Part shown: piece by piece, positions 49,856 through 60,529 of the stretch
Numbering within the stretch: position 1 is the first letter of the stretch
How the letters are laid out: every line of letters starts with the position of its first letter
DNA from: Tritrichomonas musculus
Taxonomy: Eukaryota > Parabasalia > Tritrichomonadida > Tritrichomonadidae
Assembly: GCA_039105265.1 (NCBI GenBank)
Contig: JAPFFF010000009.1
Span: 2,480,001 to 2,544,000, forward strand
Length of the DNA stretch: 64,000 nt
Direction: 5' to 3'
The notes under the pieces: model-generated
The model's database searches: none
What the model was told of the DNA's origin: nothing
What the model saw: the letters and a program-made list of their open reading frames with translations, nothing else
Program-made: the position numbers and the translations under genes

Positions 49856-51101
49856 GACAAAGTTAGAAATAATGTTTTTGAATTTTTTTTTTTTATTAAT
49901 TATTCTTTTTTATTAAATGCCTTTTATCAAGTAATATACACGCAATTGAGATTCACACTAATTTCCCTTCTAACTATGATTTAAAAGCTCCCAGAATAGA
50001 TAAATTAATTATATAAATAATAAATCCTTATATCTAAAAAATATAATAAATTTTAATTTGTTATGTAAAATGAAAATGCAACAAAGTTTTGTATGATACA
50101 GAAAAGTTTCAATTTTTTTTTAATGCTTAGGAATTTTATTTTTAGAAGTGCTATGGCTTTTCATTCAATGTTTGAAAACTACCATATTTTTCATCAAATA
50201 AACTTCACAACTGAAAATCTGACATCAGAGTAAACTTAAACTTTTTAGAATAACATTTGGTTCTTGAGATAAGGAAACCTCTAAGTCGAGACATTTTGAA
50301 TTTGGAAATGTGGATAATAAGTTTGAATATTTATCTGGAATTTCATGAAATTAAAAAAAAAGCTGAAAATATTAATATAACCGAATTTTTGGATGAACAC
50401 ACACATAATCTAGAACTATCGAATTGGATGTGATCAAATCCTGAGGTGGTAAACAATAAATTTTATAAATCTTTAATCTTTTTAAAAATTTCAATGCTTT
50501 ACGAAAATCCATAAAAATTTGACTAATATGTGATTATATATTCAAAAAAATTTAAAACGTTTGAATAAAAAGATTTCTTTCCTATCTCATATACATAAAA
50601 ATAAAATCAGATATTTTTGTTTTTTTAAAATTATATTTTAGCGAATATATAAAATAATTAATAAAAAACATTTATATCAAGAAATAATGAAAATACTTAT
50701 ATACATAAAAAATACAAATCCTAATCAATTATTGAATATTTTGATTAAACCAAACAATTTTACGAAATGCTTTTCTTTTAAATTAATGTAAAAAATATAT
50801 TTTTTTAATCAAAAAAGTTATTATTATATTCCTCATTAATGTATCAGAATTTTTTTAATAACAATTTTCAATCAATTTCATTTTTTTTTTATCATAAAAA
50901 GATGTAAATTTATCTCATTTTGTTAATAATATTTGAACAAAATTTAAATAAATTATATTTTATTACTTTTCAAATAAATATAATATTATATAAATGGTAT
51001 CAATAAAATAATGAATATTGAAGAAAGCATTTGTTATTCAATATCTAAGAAATGAATAAAATATTTTTTTTTTGTGATAAAAAAATAAAATAAAAATTTT
51101 T
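49856..51101. other. Gene-free AT-rich spacer
   Basis: About 1.25 kb with only short frames. No terminal repeats, RNA genes or GC-rich pieces are visible. Confidence 0.5.
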
Positions 51102-51845
51102 ATGGCGGAATCTTGGAGTTATTATACAGATGATTTTGATTTTGATGATGAAAATAGAATGACTTCCTTACTTCCATCATCCGTTCGAGAAGTTCTTACA
51201 GATCCATCCCAAACAATTGAACAACAACCTCAATCAAAAGAAGATCCAATTGAATTAAGGCCACAATCACTTCCCACAATTTCATTACCTAAATCTTCAT
51301 CTGCTCCCCCAAAAGATATAATTAAATATTATCGTATAAATTTTCATCCAAAACGCACACAAATTTGCTCTTTAACAGGTAATCTTGATGTGAAACCCAA
51401 TGATTATGTTGTTACAGAAGCAGATCGAGGATATGATATGGGCGTCATTTTAAATGAATCTACAAAAGCAGAAGCCCATGACCAAAAAATGATTCATAAA
51501 ATTATTAGGCTAGCAACAAAGGAAGAAGTCGACGTTTTACCAGAAAGAAGGCAAAGAGAAGAGAGATCAATTACATTATGCCAAAGTATTGTTGAAGAAC
51601 AAAGATTGAACATGAGAATTATTGATGCAGAACTTCAATTTGACGGGACTCAACTAACATTTTACTACATAACCAACCATTATATCGATTTTAGATCTCT
51701 TATTAGAGTTTTATTTCGAACGTTTGGTATTAGAATTTGGATGTGGTATGATGGAAAAGTTCCTTTGAAGAACATTTTCAATCAAAATGATAATAAAAAG
51801 AAAATTCAAAACAAAAAAGAAAAGAAAAATGCTTTGAAACAGTAA
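51102..51845 (+). CDS. PSP1 C-terminal-domain protein
   Basis: 247 residues. The first ~75 are acidic and P/S/Q rich. Residues about 80-230 are a PSP1/YaaT-type domain: YVVTEADRGYDMGVIL (100-115), an E-H-Q-K helix, then LNMRIIDAELQFDGTQLTFY (about 170-189) and IDFRSLIRVLFRTFGIRIWM (about 196-215), which match the family in order. The C-terminus is K/N rich. In kinetoplastids and fungi PSP1-domain proteins are linked to RNA polymerase or translational control; in bacteria YaaT takes part in RNA decay and sporulation. The exact role here is unknown. It starts at the only suitable ATG. Confidence 0.88.
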   Translation: MAESWSYYTDDFDFDDENRMTSLLPSSVREVLTDPSQTIEQQPQSKEDPIELRPQSLPTISLPKSSSAPPKDIIKYYRINFHPKRTQICSLTGNLDVKPNDYVVTEADRGYDMGVILNESTKAEAHDQKMIHKIIRLATKEEVDVLPERRQREERSITLCQSIVEEQRLNMRIIDAELQFDGTQLTFYYITNHYIDFRSLIRVLFRTFGIRIWMWYDGKVPLKNIFNQNDNKKKIQNKKEKKNALKQ

Positions 51846-53565
51846 TAGAAATAATAAAGAAATGATAGTATATAAATAATACTCATAAAAATATTATTTT
51901 ATTTGGACCTTTTTAAGATTGATTTTTTTTTTTATTCACGTTATCTCAAAATTCAATTCAGTTTAATTCTTGTCAATTTTCAAATGAATAAAACAATTTT
52001 TATATAACTAAATGACATCATTACATAAATAATTTAATGATTTTTAAGGTAATTATTAGTTTATTTTTATTTATATCATTTTTATATTTTTCTATTGAGC
52101 TGTCAAAATATTCAATATTATTGAATCAATAATATAAATATTTTGAATTAACACAAATTTTGAGAAGAAAACTTTTTAAAATAAAATAAAAAATTTATTT
52201 TTATGGATGAATTAATACCAATTATTCTAAACTTTTTTTAGTTTAAATAATTATATAAAATAATATTAAATACATGATATATATATATATTGACCAATTA
52301 AAGTTATTTATCATATATTAACTAATGCATTCTAAGATAAGTAAGATATAAAAATAAAAATTTTATATTCAATTTAGTTTTTTTTTTAAATAAAACCTTT
52401 TCAATTTTTTAAATTATCTTTTTATAACTATATATATACTAACATCTCTTAAATATCATTAATATCTTCTTTTAAAATTTGTTTATATATTATTTAATAC
52501 ATATTAAGTGAATCCCCCCCAATAAATCTTTTATAGTCTCGAAATTTCAAAGAGATTAACTCTAATTTTTTCTATTTATTGAAATAAATAAAATAATTAT
52601 ATCTTAATGTTTCTAAAATTACTTTTATTTTAAATTTTAAATAACCTAAATAACACTGATCAAGAAATAAATAGCCTATCTATAATTTGAAATTTTGAAG
52701 ATTAAATCTAAATATTCTAAATATCACATAGCATAGTTTAAATGTCTTTTAATCAGCCTTATTCATTTATTTATTAAAATAACTATATATTTTTTAGGTT
52801 TGATTTCTTGATGCAATAATTTATATGAGCGACAAATTACAAGATACTTTGTTAGATTATATTTAAATACACTTAACAATATTCAATAATATATTGATGA
52901 AAAAGATATTTGCAGCACTTAGTGAAATCTTACAATATTAACTTACTTTACCTATTTTATATGAAGTAAGTAGATATGCTAAATAATGCTCACCTTTTGA
53001 ATTTTATTATCAATAAAATGAAACAAACATTAGAAGATCAAAGAAATAATAATAAAGCTTCATACAATTCTTTATTTCAAAAAGATTCCATTGATGATAT
53101 TAAGAAATGATTTACATTTATTCACAAGAAAGAATATATTAAAATATAAAGATAACTTTCATAATTTCAGTGGGGAAAATGCTTATAGATTTGAGTATTT
53201 TTTTTATATTCTTTGAGACATTTTCTAAATAACAGACATTTCCCAAAAGTCTTTAATATTTCTTTGATTCAATAAAAGATCATATTTATTTTTTTTTTGA
53301 AGATTAATAAATATTATTTCTAATATACATTTATTCTATGATAATCTTATAAATTAACAGATAAATATGATATTATTCAGGTGTTAGTTTTATTTTTTAC
53401 AAATTTTGGATCAAAAGCATTAATACCTTTTGAATCTAAAGTTTTAAAAATTAAAATATATAATAAAAGCGATTTTTCCTATAAATGCTTAAACATAAAA
53501 AAACAAAAATGAATGAATTCTTTAAATCACTAATAATATTTATATAGTTTATTATATATTTCAAA
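51846..53565. other. Long gene-free AT-rich stretch
   Basis: 1.7 kb with no convincing frame. Apart from TA-rich simple sequence (for example near 52280) and a run of seven C at 52512, nothing identifiable is seen. Confidence 0.5.
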
Positions 53566-53940
53566 TTATAAATGTGAATATTCATCTTTAAGGGCTTTTC
53601 TTCTAGAACATAAACGAATTGCTAAATCGATAACAATTGATGCTGCTAAGATTGAAAAACCTATTGCATATCGAACAGAATCTTTTGCATCACCACCAAG
53701 CTCTTCAACACATCGCTTTGATCTTTTTTTATCTGAATCTACGCATCCTGTCGCATTGATAAGCATGCACTGTGGACCATTATTATTTTTTTGTTCTTCA
53801 AATTTATAGCAGAAGAAGCAATTTTCAACTTCAAGACAACTGAGACAATTAGTTTTTTTAGCACAATCTGCTTCTGTAGTTGAAGTAGCTAGAGCAGATA
53901 AAAGAACAAAAAATACAATTGACTCAATCATAATGAACAA
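53566..53940 (-). CDS. Small cysteine-rich type I membrane protein
   Basis: 124 residues. A hydrophobic signal peptide (about 1-20, SIVFFVLLSALATSTTEA) leads to a short Cys-rich ectodomain with C-x5-C-x2-C-x5-C-x2-C spacing (CAKKTNCLSCLEVENCFFC) plus three later cysteines. This is reminiscent of a PSI/plexin-type knot. A membrane helix (about 89-108) and a basic cytosolic tail (CSRRKALKDEYSHL) follow. An N-x-T site (NATGC) may be glycosylated. Two in-frame ATGs (53940 and 53931) are possible starts. It is divergent from the next gene with 68 bp between starts. The ligand is unknown. Confidence 0.8.
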   Translation of the reverse strand: MFIMIESIVFFVLLSALATSTTEADCAKKTNCLSCLEVENCFFCYKFEEQKNNNGPQCMLINATGCVDSDKKRSKRCVEELGGDAKDSVRYAIGFSILAASIVIDLAIRLCSRRKALKDEYSHL

Positions 53941-54008
53941 AATTTTTTAAGAAAAAGTGACTAGTAAACAGTATCAAAAAAACGTTTTTTTTAATAAATG
54001 TAAATGAA

Positions 54009-54590
54009 ATGAGCTCCAATAACATACCTTTCTTATTAATAAAATCAGAAGATACCAAACAAAAAAAGCAAGATTCGATTGTGTGGGACAATGCGCTTGA
54101 AGATCTTCTATCTCAACCAATATCGGCTGACCTTCACTCAAAACAAGTAACTTGGAAAAAATCCACAAAAATTAATTCTAAAACAATTCCTATTAATATA
54201 GACTCAGCCTTTAATCCTGATAGTTCACCACATTCAAGTTCTTCTAATTCAAATTCGTCACATATCCATCCATCACCTCATTATAGAGCACATGAAACAA
54301 AAACGAGAGAACTAATGATCCGAAACATAATCCAAACACCAATGACACCAAGAAAAAAATACAAACTTCCCCAGACTGGATCCACTGATACAAAATTAAG
54401 ATCAAAAACATGCTTATACGATAAACGAGAGCTAGAAACAATTATGTTTACACGAAATCAGAAACCTCAACCAATAGCTCAAAAACCTTCCAGAAAAATT
54501 GAATACACCAATTTGACTAGAACTTTTGATGTTCACATCCCTACATCGGTGAGATCAATGGTGAGAAGCCGCAATCCTTACTTTTGCTAA
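54009..54590 (+). CDS. Basic disordered hypothetical protein (193 aa)
   Basis: I do not recognise it. Residues 15-40 carry a short ordered-looking motif (SIVWDNALEDLLSQPISAD). The middle is serine/histidine rich. The rest is basic with several T-P/S-P sites (IQTPMTPRKKYKLP) and ends FDVHIPTSVRSMVRSRNPYFC. This looks like a small regulatory or cytoskeleton-associated protein under kinase control. No membrane segment is seen. The opposite strand has no comparable frame. Confidence 0.65.
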   Translation: MSSNNIPFLLIKSEDTKQKKQDSIVWDNALEDLLSQPISADLHSKQVTWKKSTKINSKTIPINIDSAFNPDSSPHSSSSNSNSSHIHPSPHYRAHETKTRELMIRNIIQTPMTPRKKYKLPQTGSTDTKLRSKTCLYDKRELETIMFTRNQKPQPIAQKPSRKIEYTNLTRTFDVHIPTSVRSMVRSRNPYFC

Positions 54591-54712
54591 AATAGTTAAT
54601 ATTTTTTTGTTTGTTAAAGTATAATTAATATATTTTTTTTATTGAAGAATAATTTTTTTTTTTAAAAATTTAATTTCGGCGTGTTGTTTATAATTTTATT
54701 TTCATTTTGCTT

Positions 54713-55375
54713 TTAATAAGAAAAACGGCGCTTAATCTTAAAAATGCAGCATGTCACAAACAAACCTGCAACGATAATGGAAAGAAGAGTAAGAATAAAT
54801 ACTTCAGCATTATCAGATAACTTATAGTAGATTTTATCGTTAAAAAGGGCAACTTCATCACAATATTGAATCGCTTCTTTAACATATTCTTTTGGAACTT
54901 TATCTTTTTCGTAAACTAACTCGTATAATTCATCAAAAGTTTGTGGTCTCTGTTGTTTTACAATACGGGTTATTGTTTTTGAAAAGTTACCAATCGTATT
55001 TGATTCGTCAATGCAAAAATATCGAACTCTATATTGGTTTTCAAAGTTGCAATTTTCTGAAGTCCAGTAGGGATAAACTTTGGTTAACAAAAGACCGAGG
55101 AAAACAGGTAATAAAATTATTGTGCTAATGAAAAGAATATTTGAAGTAAAAACTCTAATACATAGATCCATTGTTGCATGGACCTGTTGAACAATTGGAT
55201 TTTTTTTAACGGAAGAACGAAGGGGGGTCATATAAGGCGATTTATATGGTGTTTTACCTGTAGACAGTCCACCAACTCGAGGCGTATTCATAGTAACATG
55301 CTTTCTTCGTTTTGGCGTATTTACTTGACTTGTTTCTGAAGAAGTATCATCGTAAAGTGAAGAAAGTACTTGCAT
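54713..55375 (-). CDS. Two-pass membrane protein with winged-helix-like lumenal part
   Basis: 220 residues. The N-terminal ~70 are basic with many S/T-P sites (SQVNTPKRRK, NTPRVGG, TGKTPYKSPYMTP), as in proteins phosphorylated by mitotic kinases. Membrane helices lie at about 76-98 and 192-214. Between them ~90 residues include a possible winged helix (TRIVKQQRPQTFDELYELVY, then EAIQYCDEVALFNDKIYYKL). This layout (basic nucleoplasmic tail, two helices, winged helix between) resembles the MSC domain of Man1/Src1 inner nuclear membrane proteins. The match is weak, and other ER proteins are possible. Confidence 0.65.
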   Translation of the reverse strand: MQVLSSLYDDTSSETSQVNTPKRRKHVTMNTPRVGGLSTGKTPYKSPYMTPLRSSVKKNPIVQQVHATMDLCIRVFTSNILFISTIILLPVFLGLLLTKVYPYWTSENCNFENQYRVRYFCIDESNTIGNFSKTITRIVKQQRPQTFDELYELVYEKDKVPKEYVKEAIQYCDEVALFNDKIYYKLSDNAEVFILTLLSIIVAGLFVTCCIFKIKRRFSY

Positions 55376-55385
55376 TTATATTTTT

Positions 55386-55479
55386 ACGGTTTATTTTTAT
55401 TTATATAAAAAAAGAATGGTAAAATAATTCGCCAATTAATTGGAAATTGTTTAATTCACGCCTCTTTCATTAATTGGCG
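55386..55479 (-). promoter_or_regulatory. Upstream motifs of the two-pass membrane protein gene
   Basis: On the gene's strand AAACCGT lies about 15 bp before the start codon (ACGGTTT at 55386-55392 on +). Further out, CGCCAATTAAT (55430-55440) and ATTAATTGGCG (55469-55479) form a perfect 11-bp inverted repeat with a 28-bp spacer; GGCGGGGA continues it. Both could be regulatory, or the dyad could be a tiny element. Confidence 0.35.
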
Positions 55480-56249
55480 GGGATTTTTTGGATTTAAAAA
55501 ACAACCCCATTTTTAACAATGCAACTTGAAAACTGAAAAATATTTTCAAACTATAACAGACATAAATGAATTTCAAATAAAATTAAATAATTTTTTATTG
55601 ATACAACACATATGAAAATCCTCTTATTTTTTATTAAAATATTTTCTTAAAATCACTTTATTAATATTTCAAAGAAGTATTATGAACATGAACAAGTATA
55701 TCGGCATTACTATTTTACACATAAGTGTATTGAATTTTGAATATTAAATTTTTAAATATATTAAAATATAACCAATTTAATTTAATTTATCATGCATGAT
55801 AGTGGTCGTATAGCAAATTTATTGAACATCAATAATTGCTCATAATAATTAATAAAAAACTAATTATTATTATTAAATGCACGATTTTATTATACGATGG
55901 AAATTGCTAAACGATGGTATATCAAATCATTTTAATAATTATAATATGCATTATCGTTTCAATTGACACTTATAAACATATTAATAAATTGCTTTTGATT
56001 ATTGAAATTAATTTGTTATAGATAGGGTAGGCATTGTTTTACATCCAATTATTTGAATAATTGTTTTTATATATAAGAGGAAACGATTTGGAGAAGTATA
56101 AACATTCTATTTCACAGAAATCCATAATCCCCGATATATTTTCAATTATTTTTTGCGGTTTTAATGGTGAATTTATTCATAAATTGACCTTGAAGAATTG
56201 ACCATTTAATATTGAAACTTTTTAAATTTTTTAAAAAGATTTTTATAAA
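55480..56249. other. Divergent spacer
   Basis: About 770 bp before the beta-adaptin gene. It is AT rich with runs of TAATTATTATT and no frame or repeat pair of note. Confidence 0.45.
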
Positions 56250-58712
56250 ATGGAGAATTCTACAGGCGCTGGAGCTCTAGAACAAATTAATCTAAAGGGT
56301 GAAGTCCCACAACTTCGTGACCAGCTCGATTCTAATAGTCCTTCTGAGAGAAAAAAGGCAGCAAAGCGCGTTGTTCAAATTATGAGAGCAGGAGAAAACG
56401 TCGGTGAACTCTTTTCATCAATGCTTCGTTGCATTAAAACAGACGATATTGAACTCAAACGCCTTGTTTACCTCTACCTCGTTACTTATTCACTTCAAGA
56501 ATCAGAACAATCAATCATGATCGTTAATACAATTATTCAAGACAGCCAAGATCCGAATCCACTTATTAGAGCACTTGCTCTCCGAACAATGAGTCGTATT
56601 CATATTGAAGGAGTCGCCGAAAATATGATTATTCCTTTAAAACAACGTATAGAAGATGCTGACGCATATGTTCGAAAAACTGCTGCTCTCTGTGTTGCTA
56701 AACTTTATGATATCATTCCAGAAGCTATGGATAACGCAAATATTTACAAATCTTTAACCGATTTATTGTGTGACTCTAATCCACTTGTCATTTCAAATGC
56801 ATGCGCTTCAATCATGGAAATCAATTCAAAACGCCCTACTCCAATTTTTACATTTACATCTGATAATATAAGCTCAATTGTAAACGCTATAACCTCATCA
56901 AATGAATGGTGCCAAACTGTTCTCTTTGATGCTATTGCACAATATACTCCAGCTAATGCAGAAGAGGCTAATACAATGATTCAACGATTACTACCTTTCT
57001 TGAAGCAAGATAATGCTGCTGTTGTTATAGGTGCATTCAAATCAATCTTTCAACTCATGAAATACGATCAAAGTATAAATCAACAGCAATTATTTAGCGA
57101 CATAATGCCTCCATTTTTGAGTTTAGCTACATCAGATGATTTTGAAATTCAATACGTAGTTTTGCGAACTTTAAACTTATTTTTAATGAAATTCCCATGC
57201 TCTTTACAGAAAGAAATTCGTGTTTTCTTCTGCAAGTATAATGATCCTAGCTATATCAAACTGCAAAAACTCGATATCGTTACATCCAACTGTACAACAA
57301 GAAATGCTCAGATTGTGCTTGATGAACTAACAGAATATTGCAATGAAGTGGATGTTGAATTCGTTCGTAAAACAATTAAATGCATAGGAAAGATTGCTCT
57401 CCGTCTTCCTAGCTGTGCTCGCAGATGCGTTGATATTCTTGTTTCTTTAGTTGAAGGTAAAGCCGAATATTCAACAGAACAATCAGTTATCGTTCTTGCT
57501 GACATTTTAAGAAAATTCCCTGGCCAGTTTGAAAATGTTATCTCAAAAGTTTGCAATAACATTGAACAATTAAAAGATCCAAATGCACGTGCAGCCTTAA
57601 TTTGGATTCTTGGTGAATATAATAGCATGATTGAAAAAGTTGATCTTATCATTGATCCATTCCTTGACAACTTTTCAGAAGAAAATCCGCAAGTCCAACT
57701 TCAACTTATTTCTTCAATTGTCAAAGTATTTCTTGATAATCCTGATATTGCTCAAGATCAACTTCAATTTGTACTTTCAGAAGCAACAAAAGAGACAATT
57801 CTCCCAGATGTTCGCAATAGGGCTTTATTATATTGGAGAATGCTATCAATTGATAAAAATTTAGCTAGAGAGTTTGTTATATTTCCAAAGGCTCAAGTTG
57901 ATTACACAGATGTTTCCTATAGCGACGATGTACTTGATAAACTGATTGAAAACATGGGAATGGTTTCTGGTGTTCTTCATATTTTACCACACAAATTAAA
58001 GAGTAAAGTTATCATGTCATATGAAGAAGAGAAAGAAGAATCATTCCATTTTTGGAAACCTGCACAGATTAGAGATCCTCAGAATTGTCCAGTATCAGTT
58101 ATGACAGACTGGGATGATTCAAACTATTTCATTCAAATTACGAATAAATCAGATAGACCTCTTTCTAACTTGGCGATAGCCGTGAATGTCAATTCAATAG
58201 GATTGGAATTAGTTGAACCAATCGTTTTTCCAGAAAGCATTGGTCCTGTTGACCAATGCGAAGTTTCTATTCGATACGTTTGCACACCTGAAAAAGCAAC
58301 AATTAAAACCGACAGTAATAATGAGATTGATTATAATTTGGATTTCGCGTTAAGGCTTGGTAATGATGCCTACTTTTATAAAGATTTTCTTGATTTCAGA
58401 AGGATTACACTTAAACCAAAGAAGATTCAAATAGCTGACCAATTAAGGAATTATACTAAACCAGAAGAGGAAATTAATTTCATAATTGATGGAGGAATCA
58501 TCGCTCCTGCTTCCGATCTTATTGATAGGAATGTTTCAGTTCTTTTGAAAGTTGAATCTAAATTATACTTCGGATTTACGTTACCTCCTGATTATGATTA
58601 TGTTTCTGAGTTGACTCCAGTTGAAGGAGGAGTTCAATGCAAAGTCAGAGGAAATCCATTCTACTTGAATTTCATCAAACAATATTCAAAGTACGTGTTT
58701 TGCACTGATTAA
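56250..58712 (+). CDS. AP complex beta subunit (beta-adaptin, AP-1/AP-2 type)
   Basis: 820 residues. The trunk (about 10-590) is an alpha-solenoid starting LKGEVPQLRDQLDSNSPSER. It carries hallmark text KTDDIELKRLVYLYLVTYS, DPNPLIRALALRTMSRI and DAYVRKTAALCVAKLYD. The hinge is short, so a clathrin-box LxFxF is not evident. A C-terminal ear (about 600-820) begins near SFHFWKPAQIRDPQNCPVSV. Beta-adaptin pairs with a large partner, mu and sigma to select cargo at the trans-Golgi or plasma membrane. Protists often share one beta between AP-1 and AP-2; which complex this serves is unclear. Confidence 0.93.
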   Translation: MENSTGAGALEQINLKGEVPQLRDQLDSNSPSERKKAAKRVVQIMRAGENVGELFSSMLRCIKTDDIELKRLVYLYLVTYSLQESEQSIMIVNTIIQDSQDPNPLIRALALRTMSRIHIEGVAENMIIPLKQRIEDADAYVRKTAALCVAKLYDIIPEAMDNANIYKSLTDLLCDSNPLVISNACASIMEINSKRPTPIFTFTSDNISSIVNAITSSNEWCQTVLFDAIAQYTPANAEEANTMIQRLLPFLKQDNAAVVIGAFKSIFQLMKYDQSINQQQLFSDIMPPFLSLATSDDFEIQYVVLRTLNLFLMKFPCSLQKEIRVFFCKYNDPSYIKLQKLDIVTSNCTTRNAQIVLDELTEYCNEVDVEFVRKTIKCIGKIALRLPSCARRCVDILVSLVEGKAEYSTEQSVIVLADILRKFPGQFENVISKVCNNIEQLKDPNARAALIWILGEYNSMIEKVDLIIDPFLDNFSEENPQVQLQLISSIVKVFLDNPDIAQDQLQFVLSEATKETILPDVRNRALLYWRMLSIDKNLAREFVIFPKAQVDYTDVSYSDDVLDKLIENMGMVSGVLHILPHKLKSKVIMSYEEEKEESFHFWKPAQIRDPQNCPVSVMTDWDDSNYFIQITNKSDRPLSNLAIAVNVNSIGLELVEPIVFPESIGPVDQCEVSIRYVCTPEKATIKTDSNNEIDYNLDFALRLGNDAYFYKDFLDFRRITLKPKKIQIADQLRNYTKPEEEINFIIDGGIIAPASDLIDRNVSVLLKVESKLYFGFTLPPDYDYVSELTPVEGGVQCKVRGNPFYLNFIKQYSKYVFCTD

Positions 58713-59007
58713 AATAAATAATAAAAAAAAAATAACATTTCGAATTAGTTTTTTGCTAATAATAAAAAAGGATTAGTATCTTAGGATATTTGAAATATTC
58801 AACTTTTACTCGCTGGATTGGAATATGCAAGACCTTCTTAATTAAGAACTAGATTGTTATTCGTATTTATTTTTTAATACTTACCATAGGATTGGAATAT
58901 TTGAAAAGATGGAAACGTATAAAATCAGATTTTGAATAAATTTTCTTTTGAAATAATGCACTCAAAACATGATCGTTTTCCTCAAATAAATTTATTCTAA
59001 AATTTTA

Positions 59008-60198
59008 ATGATTCATCAACCTTCGAATCAGATTGATCAATTTGATCGTGTTGGAACCGATTCATTTACCGCTCCTTCACCAAATACACTTTTTAGATAT
59101 TCTGAAAAAAGCGACTATCAAAAATCTGAACGTCAAACTATTAATCAATCTCAAGAACAATCATCATCCAATAGAGAAAGCGAAGTTTCCATAATTACTG
59201 ATAATTATGAGATAGCTGACATTCCTGAAAATAAAGACAATAATTTGTTAAATAAACCAATAAATAAACTTTTATTATCTGTTTTAATTGGTGATTGTGC
59301 AATAGATAAAGTGGACATCAATGAATTGCCAAATTTAATACAAGCTTTAAAAGAAGAACGTGATTATAAAATTTCACATCATAACATCGATGATGCTGAA
59401 AGGATAGATCAAATTCTCTTTTCAGCACGACAGAATTACAACAAAAGAATGAAAGATAACGCAATGAAAGTCCGCCTTAATAGTCTTGAAGAACGAATTT
59501 CAACAGCTAAAGCTAATTTAGAAAATGCAAAGCATAGCTTTTTTCTTGAACGCATTGCTTTAGAAGAATCACATAAAACACAGATACATGAGCTTGGACA
59601 ACGACAAGTTCATGAAGCAGAACAATTGAGAAATTCTTGGCGTTCATCAAAATACCAAAGAATGTTCAACAAACCATCACCTGAATTACAGACATTATAT
59701 TTTCAAACTTCTCTTCTTCAAAGAGACAAAGATCGCCAAATTGAACAGAGAAGTGCCCAAAAGCAGTTTAGGTCACTTTGTCAAAAAGAAAAAAGCGAAA
59801 AATACAGGATAATGAATATTGAATATCAAAATTCACTCAAGAAACTTGAAAGAAAACAGAAAAATGAATTAAACATACTTCTACAAAAACATAATGAAAA
59901 AATCGAAGAACTTTCACTACGCGAAACAAATAAAATCAGAAGTCTTGAACAACGATTAAATAATCTATTAAAAGAAAGAGAAGAAGTAACAAATTCCACA
60001 AAATCATTTAATCACTTTCCGGAAAGCAGATTCCAAAAAAAGAAAAAGAAAGCTAGTGAAAATAATCAAATGGCACAAACAAAGCCTTGTTTTGCGGATT
60101 TTGTAAAATTACCTCTTCTTCCCCTTTCATCAACATCCCCAAGAAGAATGAGACTGAAAACACCTCGATTAGATTCAACTTCATACTCAACTGCTTAA
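59008..60198 (+). CDS. Coiled-coil protein of a trichomonad-type family (396 aa)
   Basis: The first ~90 residues are disordered and S/N/Q rich. Residues about 88-150 form a helical hairpin-like part (LLLSVLIGDCAIDKVDINEL then IDDAERIDQILFSARQNYNK). Residues about 155-330 are regular coiled coil (HELGQRQVHEAEQLRNSWRS, LERKQKNELNILLQKHNEKI). The basic C-terminus has S-P sites (STSPRRMRLKTPRLDS). The plan is like the 48908-49855 gene, including L-R-N-x-W in the coil and a R/S/P tail. No catalytic domain is seen. It is likely cytoskeletal or scaffold, by composition only. Confidence 0.75.
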   Translation: MIHQPSNQIDQFDRVGTDSFTAPSPNTLFRYSEKSDYQKSERQTINQSQEQSSSNRESEVSIITDNYEIADIPENKDNNLLNKPINKLLLSVLIGDCAIDKVDINELPNLIQALKEERDYKISHHNIDDAERIDQILFSARQNYNKRMKDNAMKVRLNSLEERISTAKANLENAKHSFFLERIALEESHKTQIHELGQRQVHEAEQLRNSWRSSKYQRMFNKPSPELQTLYFQTSLLQRDKDRQIEQRSAQKQFRSLCQKEKSEKYRIMNIEYQNSLKKLERKQKNELNILLQKHNEKIEELSLRETNKIRSLEQRLNNLLKEREEVTNSTKSFNHFPESRFQKKKKKASENNQMAQTKPCFADFVKLPLLPLSSTSPRRMRLKTPRLDSTSYSTA

Positions 60199-60529
60199 CA
60201 TTTTGTTCCATTTTGCTTATTTTGAAAAGAAAGCAATGAAATATTATTTTATCTATATCAAATTTCTTAATGCCATGCTTTATTTTGCTTATATTTTGTT
60301 TTTATTAAACGTATTCGATTCATATATGCATGTAGATATATAATATTCTCTTTATATTTATCAATTTTATGGATAAATTTAAAATTGTTGTAGTTGATAA
60401 ATATACAATTTATTTGAATGCTAATAATCAAAATTTGTTCAAATTTTGAATTATTTGCAAGATTTCAAATCATTTTGAATTAAACTTTTGATTGATTAAA
60501 ATGCTATTTTTTTAAAATAATTTTTCAAT
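60199..60529. other. Spacer
   Basis: 330 bp of AT-rich DNA between two + strand genes. Nothing identifiable is seen. Confidence 0.45.
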
